A DNA stretch of 32,194 bases from a virus, in IMG/VR virus record IMGVR_UViG_3300017781_000065, positions 1 to 32,194 of that record. One strand, 5' to 3'. Both the position numbers and the translations under genes were made by a program. The notes under the pieces were generated by a model. The model saw only the letters and a program-made list of their open reading frames with translations. It searched no databases and was not told where the DNA came from. This document shows, piece after piece, positions 25,901 through 32,194 of this stretch. Each line of letters starts with the position of its first letter. Positions within the stretch are counted from its first letter, which is position 1.

Positions 25901-28900
25901 TAACTGTATTATTTAATGATCAACCTAATTTAGTCAAAAGCTTTATGGCTTTAAACTACGAGGGAAGTAAAGCCAAAATACCAAACTTCGACACGGAGAG
26001 CTCTACGCAATGGTTGACAGGTGACTATAGTACTAGTCTTGGTTTATCTACAGAAAGCGTTACTGATGGCGAATACTTTAATTTAGCTCCCGACGTAACT
26101 GGCTGGTATGCATCTGAAATTACTACAAACCTACAAGAGTGTACTAATACGTATTTCAAAGATAAAGAAGCCAAGTATTATGGATATCTTACTGGAGCTA
26201 CAACGACCCATGGTTCGCACTGTGATATGACGTCTTCTAACCTTGATGAAAGCGAATTCTCTGTTCAAGGCATAGGTTTAGCTAATATAACTCACGGTGA
26301 TTCAACTCAAGGTGATGTAGTATGTATGACTATTGCAAACAACGTAACAGCAAGCTACATTGGTGATGATTCAACTGGTGACGCCTGGGACACCGCTGCT
26401 GATCTAGCTGAAGATGCTCAAAGATGGACATGCACATCTCAAACTATTGAGGTTGAAGGTGGAAGTGCAATCGGAGCTAATACTGCGGGTGTAAATCCTT
26501 CAGATACAGGCGTAACGTCGGGTGCTTACGGATATGGCGTTAATCTTACTATATCTCCTTTTGATAGCAATGGAAATCCTACAGGAGCTTTATTATCTGC
26601 AGCTAACTTTCACGTAGGCCCAGAAGGACCTACAGCTACCGCGGAGGCTTACCCTAGCCCTGGCAGTGGTTTGCTTGGTGATCCTACAACAACACTCTCA
26701 TACAAATACACGAACAACAACTTCGATGACTTAAATATTGATCCAGACGCTACTACCGTTAATAGCGGAGTGTTTTTTAGCGATACCGGCACACCTGGTA
26801 CTCCAGATAACACGATCAATGTTGCGGTGTTGTTCAACGGCGCGGGCGGTTCAAACTGGCCAACGGCGGATGACACTTGGTATATCGATATAGACGAGAC
26901 GCTTCCTGTATCTAAAGAAGATCCAGTTGACCCACCTTCGATAAGTGGTAGAAAGGTTTGTTTCCATGTGAGGTTTCCTAGGATATTATCACCTATAACA
27001 TACCCGCCTAGAATATACGACATAACAGCTGATCCCGCTGCGATAGATGACGGAGATCCTTTTACAATATACAATAGTGAGATAGGTTTTTCAGAGACAT
27101 CAATAACTCAAACTCAAACTGGAACTTACCCTGAAGGAGTAATGCTTTATATGGGAACTACAAATGAATATCCTGATCCAAATACGTGGAGCGGCGATGA
27201 ACCTTATGTACCTACTACATACTTAACGGGTACTTCTCCATCTGCAGATGTTCCATATACTTATGAACACTTGAACGCTCCCGCTATAAGCGACAGAGTA
27301 ATGCACGATGGGTATGTGCCAGATGGGCAAACAAGTCTCGTTGCTGAGTATGATTTTGAGTGTCGACCTCACTATCAATTACAAAACGAAGATGGATCTT
27401 CAAACACTAATAGCTTGCAAGTAGGGCATTATTTCTTTGCAACGGAAAACTCTGCAGGTAATATAACGGCCGCGCTTTCACAGATGGGTGATTACTTACC
27501 TTATTATGAGGCTCAAGTAATATATAACGATACAAGCGATCCAGATTACTGGTACGATACTACGACATCGCCAGTGGAATTAAACTATTCAGGATTTGTC
27601 CTTAAAAAGTTTAAGGTCAGAGTGTTTTACACTCCACCGCCTATTGGCGAGCTTGAAATAGGTTTTGGAGATTTACCTGGCGGCATGTGCTCTATAAACC
27701 CTGGTCCTCACCTTATTGACATTAGATTTAATTGTAATCACTACGCATCATGGATGGTGGAGCCTGATTTAAGAGGAGCTGAAATAAGTGATGTATTATA
27801 TAGTAGAGAGATAGGGTATGATGCAACGTCAGCTTATGTTCGTATACTAGGTACGCATGGGGCTTCGTTTAGTTTAAGTATAACTAGAGCTACTAGCACA
27901 ACAGATAATACTCCTGCTAGTTACTTCAACTTTGAAACAACTAGATTTCAATCTACACCAACAACGCTTGAAGGCGAAATACCTGTAAGCGGTAAGTATA
28001 TCCAAGCTATAGAACTACCTACTACTCGAAGCGATAGGAATTACAATATTGTAGTGACACCTCGTCTAAACGCAAGTAAAACTAAACCTGCAACACACGG
28101 GACTAACATACCGCTTGGGATTGGCGATGCTACTATAAAGAAGCGCGGAATAAAAACTATTACTATACGACCTGTTGCTGTCGCGGCTAGTAATTTTGGA
28201 ACAATACCTACTCAAGATGTTTTAGTACCAGCTATGCATTTTAACCGTCGCTTAAGGAAAGCACATTCCACTATGCTATACGGTATAAAGGGCGGTAATA
28301 ATAGCAAGTCTTCTACTAAAATTACTATAAATAAATACGATCCAAGAATAAGGCTTGGGTCTATATTGTTGACTAGATATGAGGATAATGGCATACCTCA
28401 CAACACTACAGTTACCGCTATTGAAGAGAATCTTATCACACTTAGTAATGCCGTGTCAATTCCTAATAACTCAGATATTCACTTCTTACGCAAAGGAGTT
28501 TCTACGGTACCGTTCTCTTTTGAGATACCTGTTAAAAATAAATTCACAGTACAGTCTGATATAAACTATGAAGCGAATGTGTTTAGTGGTGATAGATCAA
28601 TCATAAGAAAAACCAATGGCGCTGTAACGGCCGGTAAAATAATATCTTTAGATCCAGAATCTAGAGGTATAATAGCAGGTATGGCCATACAAGGAGATAA
28701 CCTTGTTAATACTGTTGGTTATAATTACCTAAGAGTAGCATCGGTAAACGAAGCTGCTAGAACGGTTAATGTAGATGTGAATCAAGATATCCCAGATGGA
28801 GCTACTCTTACCTTCGTGCAACCAGAGTCTATCCAAGATTCAGGCGAGTTCAGTGTATATGACGGGAAACACAACCTATCTTTACTACACATGCAGACTT

Positions 28901-29010
28901 CTAGTTCAGATGGCAAACTAATGGTAGAAGGTTATTTTGATATACATTGGATAGGGAAGGACAATACTAATATTGATATACTAATAGACAACTTTATAAC
29001 AATACACTAA
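19993..29010 (+). CDS. Giant tail nozzle/muzzle-like protein (P22 gp10/stabilisation type)
   Basis: The 3005-residue protein fills over a quarter of the window. The N-terminus has MNKDMDERLVPNGQYRDANN (13-32) and SEGSEVGTAQTLFGN, a signature I recognise from podoviral tail proteins. Further core segments are LFWTDNVTEPKKIHIKR (about 284-300), YKYQDGEYSSFAPWS (about 546), VVFSDGYGRETPVL (about 737), and DRWYDAADGNIWISFPSSDR (about 805). Farther on come NGVESDRVRDDFNAA (about 1695-1709), GISKNPESLAV (about 1820) and ISDAGMKDYFGD (about 1862). A Gly/Asn/Tyr/Trp-rich block from about 1034 to 1560 separates these core segments and looks like an insertion. The last thousand residues are beta-rich Thr/Asp/Gly sequence. 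It probably forms the lower tail and host-contact tip. Confidence 0.75.
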   Translation: MGELKRVFSKAVMNKDMDERLVPNGQYRDANNIEITTSEGSEVGTAQTLFGNTQRNQVLQNSSSLDNVLDWTTTEATIGGSAYNMMGPHNLASVVGTVANVNTDKIYYLVSGGDLNNVGNITSYFGATANLGVTNNVAKDYILEYDTINNVHRYVFVDIFKVYTDVDATTFPANLAEGSTAFHISAQAGQSGVPPGIRVGMRISGVDLTQPQGQQQITSSGLEVLSIAYDTSLGNDGNPMNMWQVTTNEPHGLVDNAIVTFDADRVLKFDKERLITGINILDDFLFWTDNVTEPKKIHIKRSIAGTGGSAELDADNSEQIFFGDNDYFHTRLVKDKALVVDPNSANSRYRVATNSIGSPVYTTEEHVTVIRKAPTQPLDLEMYRTGTNRVNSDGVANPTTGVIAGGTLTWVNESIIDTTVELYTSENTINEVYFANDIHLEVGDIVLISNTEDILNTANESASYLIRAKVIGSPIGPNSADNITNGAFALDILSIDASTPLISYDEDNPDGFYDFSEPGWGPWYVRLEDKRTMFENQFPRFSYRYKYQDGEYSSFAPWSQIAFLPDYYEYYPKKGYNLGMVNQLRSLKLRYYHHDGDIMPQDVVEIDILYKEAGKPNVYTVKTLKEETTGDNGWVWPNTLVNASHRGTFTIDTDMIHAVVPSNQILRPYDNVPRKALAQEVSANRLIYGNYLQNFHIAKEPIIRVGYESTKLGDSYYFEYDNYAYPSVKTMRKYQVGVVFSDGYGRETPVLTHESSTVTVLKDASDTRNRLTCQLDPKFYTHPSWAEYMSWYVKETSVEYYTMAMDRWYDAADGNIWISFPSSDRNKLDDETFIVLKKAHGTNVAVKEKARYRILAIENEAPDFIKTVKKNLGRIYNGAAATGPIGPDGSGFPFQDSSYVTIEEGAFEATFGDQLHVLPPDTIYLRFYGDMQRSEEYEISRVIKDSAGFYRLNLVGRIEEDADFLATADTFETAIDGISMEIVEWETENKPEFDGKFFVKIFKDKVLEEYVLMPEEPEYVINETQQIGYINNNGFTATSNFTGHLGFETYQLTYGDFDDYDGISAGAQGANNSTDAVASTTQAQAYSTTTADDGIYGIRNIAGTAWHPTEHWHHTAPIGIGGQGGYLYQFGAPGTNTDDVDGNSYLALNDAHNLDARKFWRGHVMEQRRFFIDACTAYTYCNGGVYPFPGVNNSYGGTVGAIFDDGGGGSQPNFDWPNAGLGAPGPIPSDFDYGYDGVGGYPYAANTIDGYGQPSRGIWQHPDYQDISFIDISWSGMGNSSNSSFNMWADGTGAQADFGPGFWGQSSPDSNVAGNGLGIIHRIEDVFMFADEANPWSSISEADAAVINADFANAWSFIQQLVTVGQKFRFNRDPDNVVYTVVAQPHPTLDTASGTQSGSGWADANVYQEGTGPTTGVWGIRNYRPDNDQNAAGDSGTIPRRVYETGNLRQRWTIAVTPRIGSVNAKYSPTTGTGGYILQNNAGNTAGEIVPDPDYDGAYGDLIVGNDSYQRALRHDYTDFDQIQLLDEYYSTTAEDTFTDKPAIWETEPKESVELDIYYQASGLIPLNINNNTNEEYLPIQQNGYGGTKFRLLGSDGNWYEHVVTDFNDRTITFAPPIGLAETVAGVSNGDTIVFTKRDSYSVTGHIEELTQFGILQNGSTTMTLHDGSTSNIASHHMANQKHWLDWNNCWCFGNGVESDRVRDDFNAAQVDNGVKASTVLAEQITEERRKHGIIWSGIYNSTSGVNDLNQFIAAEKITKDLNPVYGSIQNLLNRDTRLIVFCEDKILRGVTNKDALYNADGNPQLISSNRVVGDMTPYLGDFGISKNPESLAVTPNNVYFSDVIRGKVLALGNQGDGLRVISDAGMKDYFGDTFADDVWRSLGTYDERKKEYNLSIYKKYSPNFPNAYERITVSFSELSKGWISFKSFYPQQGISLNNQYYTFNNGGLYQHHINTTRNNFYGVQGTSDITVLFNDQPNLVKSFMALNYEGSKAKIPNFDTESSTQWLTGDYSTSLGLSTESVTDGEYFNLAPDVTGWYASEITTNLQECTNTYFKDKEAKYYGYLTGATTTHGSHCDMTSSNLDESEFSVQGIGLANITHGDSTQGDVVCMTIANNVTASYIGDDSTGDAWDTAADLAEDAQRWTCTSQTIEVEGGSAIGANTAGVNPSDTGVTSGAYGYGVNLTISPFDSNGNPTGALLSAANFHVGPEGPTATAEAYPSPGSGLLGDPTTTLSYKYTNNNFDDLNIDPDATTVNSGVFFSDTGTPGTPDNTINVAVLFNGAGGSNWPTADDTWYIDIDETLPVSKEDPVDPPSISGRKVCFHVRFPRILSPITYPPRIYDITADPAAIDDGDPFTIYNSEIGFSETSITQTQTGTYPEGVMLYMGTTNEYPDPNTWSGDEPYVPTTYLTGTSPSADVPYTYEHLNAPAISDRVMHDGYVPDGQTSLVAEYDFECRPHYQLQNEDGSSNTNSLQVGHYFFATENSAGNITAALSQMGDYLPYYEAQVIYNDTSDPDYWYDTTTSPVELNYSGFVLKKFKVRVFYTPPPIGELEIGFGDLPGGMCSINPGPHLIDIRFNCNHYASWMVEPDLRGAEISDVLYSREIGYDATSAYVRILGTHGASFSLSITRATSTTDNTPASYFNFETTRFQSTPTTLEGEIPVSGKYIQAIELPTTRSDRNYNIVVTPRLNASKTKPATHGTNIPLGIGDATIKKRGIKTITIRPVAVAASNFGTIPTQDVLVPAMHFNRRLRKAHSTMLYGIKGGNNSKSSTKITINKYDPRIRLGSILLTRYEDNGIPHNTTVTAIEENLITLSNAVSIPNNSDIHFLRKGVSTVPFSFEIPVKNKFTVQSDINYEANVFSGDRSIIRKTNGAVTAGKIISLDPESRGIIAGMAIQGDNLVNTVGYNYLRVASVNEAARTVNVDVNQDIPDGATLTFVQPESIQDSGEFSVYDGKHNLSLLHMQTSSSDGKLMVEGYFDIHWIGKDNTNIDILIDNFITIH

Positions 29011-29020
29011 ATAATTTAAT

Positions 29021-29428
29021 ATGCCACAAGCAACACTACAATTTTCAGCACCACTAAACGTATCATGTCAGGTGGGCGACACCGTGTATTATGTAGACAC
29101 TACAGCAGTAGGTGGTTTCGATACGAACTACACAAATACTGGCGCTACGGCTGCGAATGCTATCATTGAAATAGGGCAAATAAGACAGATCAACAACGCG
29201 ACATCGGATTCACCTGTTATTATTGCAGAAACATCTTTGGGTTATAATGAGTTAAATGGTTTAACTGATCAGTTTATATTATTCAGTAAAGACAATAAGG
29301 TTAACTTAAGTTCACCTTTAGGATATTATGCGGCTGTTAAAATGGTTAATGATAATAGCACGCTAGCTGGGGAGCTGTTTAGCGTTGGTGTAGAAATGTT
29401 TGAAAGCAGTGGTCACCCTTCATCTTAG
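29021..29428 (+). CDS. Small beta-rich virion-like protein
   Basis: The 135-residue protein starts after an AT-rich leader 10 bases beyond the giant tail gene. It is uncharged and beta-rich, with ATLQFSAPLNVSCQVGDTVYY (start) and later AIIEIGQIRQINNA then QFILFSKDNKVNLSSPLGYY. The C-terminus YAAVKMVNDNSTLAGELFSVG ends in a Ser/Pro tail. No family is recognised. The composition suggests a structural protein associated with the tail or head surface. Confidence 0.5.
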   Translation: MPQATLQFSAPLNVSCQVGDTVYYVDTTAVGGFDTNYTNTGATAANAIIEIGQIRQINNATSDSPVIIAETSLGYNELNGLTDQFILFSKDNKVNLSSPLGYYAAVKMVNDNSTLAGELFSVGVEMFESSGHPSS

Positions 29429-29463
29429 TGTAAATTACTACTATAAAGTGTGATTATATTGAT

Positions 29464-29481
29464 ATAATTTAATTTACTGTA
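29464..29481 (+). promoter_or_regulatory. AT leader shared with groEL
   Basis: The string ATAATTTAATTTACTGTAAT lies immediately before the ATG at 29482. It matches the leader of groEL except for one base (A against G) and one fewer TTTAA pentamer. The preceding 53-base gap is also the widest in this part of the window, so a promoter is plausible. Confidence 0.35.
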
Positions 29482-30111
29482 ATGAATATAGAAGATATTG
29501 ATAACCAAGCTCTAAACAACCCGCTATCTAAAGAGGAACTTAGAAAGCAATTTATAGAAAAGACTGAGGAGTTAGGATTACAACATACGTTTACTTTTGA
29601 CGAAGCTTGGGAGGTAGCTCAAGAGATCAGGAAAAGACAGGATTTTAGAGAGAAGATAACAGATCTTCACGAACAAGTTGTAAAGGGTGGAGCATTAGTA
29701 GGTAAAGAGTTACACGATTTAAACCCCACTAAACACACGTTTGCAGGAGGTTGCTATGTTAGAGAGATATTCAATCCTGCTAACATGTTACTAGTTACTA
29801 AGATACACAAGAAAGAGCATCCATTTTTTCTTATGAAAGGTAAGATGTCTATATTAACCGAAGATGGTGTTAAAACAATAGAAGCTCCACACCACGGCGT
29901 AACAAAGCCAGGAACAAAAAGAGCTATATTCACGCATGAAGATTGTGTGTTTATAACAGTGCACGCAACAGAATGCACTACGCCTGAAGATGTTGAAGAA
30001 GAGGTTATAGCTAAAGATTTTAATGATCCAGCGATAGCTCTAGACGCAATGGAAGAATTAAGTAGGGCTCTAGGTATAGAAGTAGAATTAATTAAAGATA
30101 AAATCACATGA
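29482..30111 (+). CDS. Cupin-like phage protein
   Basis: The 209-residue protein has a helical N-terminal region (1-80) and then a beta-barrel-like stretch, about 85-165. It includes GGCYVREIFNPANMLLVTKI, then HKKEHPFFLMKGKMSIL, IEAPHHGVTKPGTKRAIF and CVFITVHATE. The histidines 109, 113, 137, 138 and 161 and the G-x-M-x-I spacing are what a small cupin barrel would show. A C-terminal acidic helix ends the protein. I have seen this type in marine phages near tail genes, with no known function. It could bind a metal or small ligand, or simply be structural. The stop overlaps the next start by 4 bases. Confidence 0.55.
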   Translation: MNIEDIDNQALNNPLSKEELRKQFIEKTEELGLQHTFTFDEAWEVAQEIRKRQDFREKITDLHEQVVKGGALVGKELHDLNPTKHTFAGGCYVREIFNPANMLLVTKIHKKEHPFFLMKGKMSILTEDGVKTIEAPHHGVTKPGTKRAIFTHEDCVFITVHATECTTPEDVEEEVIAKDFNDPAIALDAMEELSRALGIEVELIKDKIT

Positions 30112-30779
30112 GTTTTATAGCAGCAGGTGCAGCGATAATTTCAGCCGGTGTAGCCATAGCAAAAATGGTTCAGTCTAGCAAGCAAGAAAAGCAAGCAAGG
30201 CTTGACGAGGCTAAAGCTAAGCAAGAGATGGATAAGCAGAAGGATGCTTTTGCTAGCATGGATACAACGAATCCATATCTTAACATGGAGAATACCATGG
30301 AAGACTTAACTGTTAACAAGCAGCAGGCTGAGTTTCAACAACAGCAGCAGATGCAGAGTCAAGCTAACGTCATGCAACAAATGCGTGGCGCGGCCGGTGG
30401 GTCTGGTATTGCGGCGCTAGCTCAGACTATGGCTCAACAAGGCTCAATGGATGCTCAAAGAGCTTCAGCTAGTATAGGTCAACAAGAATCTAGAAATCAA
30501 ATGCTCCAAGCTCAAGAGGCTAGTAGAATACAAGGGTTAGAAAGAGAAGGTGAAGGTATAAAGAGAAATCAACAGTTTGGTAAAATAAGTGGGATGATGG
30601 GCATGGCATCAGGCGATTTAGAAGGCGCTCGCTCAAGAATACAATCAGCACAAGAGCAGAATATGGCTGCAACAAAGGATATGGCTACAACAGCTACAGA
30701 TTTAGGAGAAAACTACGGATGGTATGATGGTAAACTTCAGCGTGATTATCAAGCTGGTGATTCAGGATTATACGGATAA
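30108..30779 (+). CDS. Ala/Gln-rich internal virion (ejection-type) protein
   Basis: The 223-residue protein opens with a hydrophobic Ala/Ile helix (about 3-20), then a Lys/Glu/Ala/Gln helix (24-50). A Gln/Met-rich stretch (75-95) and a Gly/Ala segment GGSGIAALAQTMAQQG (about 97-112) come next. A further helical region ends in YGWYDGKLQRDYQAGDSGLYG. This resembles small internal core proteins ejected by podoviruses (T7 gp14-like, or the cargo proteins of crAss-like phages). The hydrophobic start could insert in the host membrane during DNA entry. It overlaps the previous gene by 4 bases. The role is inferred from composition and position. Confidence 0.6.
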   Translation: MSFIAAGAAIISAGVAIAKMVQSSKQEKQARLDEAKAKQEMDKQKDAFASMDTTNPYLNMENTMEDLTVNKQQAEFQQQQQMQSQANVMQQMRGAAGGSGIAALAQTMAQQGSMDAQRASASIGQQESRNQMLQAQEASRIQGLEREGEGIKRNQQFGKISGMMGMASGDLEGARSRIQSAQEQNMAATKDMATTATDLGENYGWYDGKLQRDYQAGDSGLYG

Positions 30780-30794
30780 TTAAAATAAAATAAC

Positions 30795-32194
30795 ATGAGT
30801 TTTTCAGGATATCAAATAAGGGCAGATGTATTATCTAGTATGCGAAGAGCTGCTGGTGACTATATGCCCGAATATGGAAATTGGAGATATAAACTAAACC
30901 ACCCTAAACCAGAAGACCCAGATGACGGTGGTGGTGATAGTGGCGGTGGTGAAGAAGATGACAAAGGTAATGTACCTATTGAAGGTTCAGGAACCACTGT
31001 AGTACCTGCTCAGGAAGAAATTACTGAAGAAGTAGAAGTAGAGGGTGAAGCACTTCCAACCTATAAAGAGGCGTGGGAGCAAAACGCAGAAGGAATACAA
31101 CAGGTCTATGAAAATTATCAAGCCTACGTCGATGACATGGAGGGCATTGAAGAGGGGGATGATAGGGATAAAGAAAGAGAGACTGAAAGAGATAGACGTG
31201 GGCAAACGCACATGGAAACTCAGGTTGTTCAAGAGGCTGTTGAAGGAGGTGAAAGCGACTGGGCGTTCAAAGGTTATTTTGATCCTAATCACGATTTGCA
31301 TGTTGATTCAATATCAGGAGATGTACCACAAAGCTTCTTTGACGAGTATGATATCGACCCTAATGATCCTTCAATAGCCGAGGCTATGAGTTTAGATCAA
31401 GGTTCAGAAGATGTGGCTATGAAATATAGAGAACGTAGTCCTCTTCAAAGTAGTCCATATAAAAAAGGTGTAGCTAGTCCTTATGCAAAAAAACAACTGT
31501 ATGATGGGGTGGATAGGTTCTTAGATTCTCAAGTAAACAAGCTCCAAGTTAACGGTTCAATAGCTACTAAAGCTTTACATAAACATATTGAAAACATAGC
31601 GGGTGATATAAAAAACAATTTATATTTTAAACCAGCAAACAACAAGAAAGAAGAAAAAGCAAACCGCGCTGCCGCTAGTAAAGTTCAACAAGAAATAGCA
31701 AACTCTACAAAAGCCGCTTTGAGTAAAGATGGTTCTTTAGATATTTTCCATCAGAACTACAAGGAAAATCTTGTAAGCGAGTCTATGACTGATCAAGAGA
31801 AATACATAATGGCCCACATGTTGCAATCAGGTCCAGAGATTGTACCAAGGGTAAACGAGAACAATCACGTTGCATATATGGTACCTATGCCTGAAGGGTA
31901 TCAGTTTCCCGTAACAAACCAATGGTTAAGTGAAACGATTGCTAAAAGAACAAAACCTTTTACTGCTGCGCAAAATTTCGTTGAGTCAAAAGTTCAGTTT
32001 TTTGAAGCTGGTAGATCAGGACAACCTTTTGATCACAATAGTGTTATGCAGCGTAACATAAGAATGATTGACAGCAACCCTGATAAACTAGCTGCGTTCT
32101 TGCTTGATAGAGGCTTGTTTCACCCACAACCATTTCTAGACTTAATGCTAGACGCAGAGGATGCTAACGAAGAATCACCGTTCAATTATAGCGA
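30795..32194 (+). CDS. Large internal virion-type protein, 3' end beyond the window
   Basis: An open frame starts at 30795 after an AT-rich leader and runs to the last base, giving 466 visible codons without a stop. The N-terminal 130 residues are very acidic with a Gly/Asp/Glu low-complexity linker. A basic SPLQSSPYKKGVASPY motif occurs at about residues 216-231, recalling the S-P motifs of other proteins here. The rest is helical and charged, with a segment ending in SGPEIVPRVNENNHVAYMVP. A long helical protein following a small ejection-type protein fits a second internal or cargo protein. No enzyme motif is seen in the visible part. The function is uncertain. Confidence 0.7.
   Translation, partial: MSFSGYQIRADVLSSMRRAAGDYMPEYGNWRYKLNHPKPEDPDDGGGDSGGGEEDDKGNVPIEGSGTTVVPAQEEITEEVEVEGEALPTYKEAWEQNAEGIQQVYENYQAYVDDMEGIEEGDDRDKERETERDRRGQTHMETQVVQEAVEGGESDWAFKGYFDPNHDLHVDSISGDVPQSFFDEYDIDPNDPSIAEAMSLDQGSEDVAMKYRERSPLQSSPYKKGVASPYAKKQLYDGVDRFLDSQVNKLQVNGSIATKALHKHIENIAGDIKNNLYFKPANNKKEEKANRAAASKVQQEIANSTKAALSKDGSLDIFHQNYKENLVSESMTDQEKYIMAHMLQSGPEIVPRVNENNHVAYMVPMPEGYQFPVTNQWLSETIAKRTKPFTAAQNFVESKVQFFEAGRSGQPFDHNSVMQRNIRMIDSNPDKLAAFLLDRGLFHPQPFLDLMLDAEDANEESPFNYS

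Noticed and set aside
30987-31377. Open frames on both strands within 30987-31377
   Set aside because: They are shadows of the longer plus-strand frame that opens at 30795 and continues to the window edge.
1-32194. tRNA genes, CRISPR arrays, insertion sequences, integrase or attachment sites
   Set aside because: Nothing with the required structure was seen; the gaps between genes are too short for most of these, and no transposase or recombinase motif appears in the proteins.

Overview
The window is a stretch of a tailed double-stranded DNA phage genome, most likely from a marine virus infecting a Bacteroidota (flavobacterial-type) host. Every supported gene lies on the plus strand, genes abut or overlap almost throughout, and the order small terminase candidate, large terminase, portal, scaffold-like protein, major capsid protein, neck/tail proteins, giant tail protein, internal virion proteins is a phage morphogenesis module. 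The portal, terminase, capsid and large tail protein look to my eye like those of crAss-like podoviruses and of uncultured marine podoviruses (recognition from memory, no search run). Host inference rests on AT-rich leaders with almost no Shine-Dalgarno sequences, AGA-rich codon use and moderately low GC.

Layout. 1-120 is a homopolymer-rich contig edge that looks artefactual. 271-2199 holds a beta-rich candidate virion protein, a very basic repeat protein and two small unknowns. 2238-4050 encodes a complete phage chaperonin pair, GroEL followed by GroES, in the reverse of the usual bacterial order. 4155-8357 mixes candidate decoration/fibre proteins (three beta-rich proteins, one LamG-like) with a winged-helix DNA-binding protein, an HExxH metalloprotease-like protein, two small membrane proteins (one matching the 3TM holin family) and a second basic protein. 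8357-9667 has small unknowns and then a protein that reads as two GroES-like barrels in tandem.

9621-15703 is packaging and procapsid assembly: small terminase candidate, large terminase, portal and an acidic scaffold-like protein. 15723-17288 is the major capsid protein, which has distinctive codon use and is followed by a strong UUCG-capped terminator. 17358-19989 encodes three probable head/neck proteins. 19993-29010 is a single 3005-residue gene for a tail nozzle/muzzle-like protein. 29021-32194 holds a small virion-like protein, a cupin-like protein, an Ala/Gln-rich internal virion protein and a long acidic protein running off the window.

The genes work as one late programme: building the capsid and tail, packaging DNA and preparing for lysis. 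What stands out is the folding machinery. The phage carries its own GroEL, its own GroES and a third GroES-fold protein placed directly upstream of the terminase and portal genes. I infer that these serve folding of the abundant capsid protein or the very large tail protein, but nothing in the sequence proves the client.
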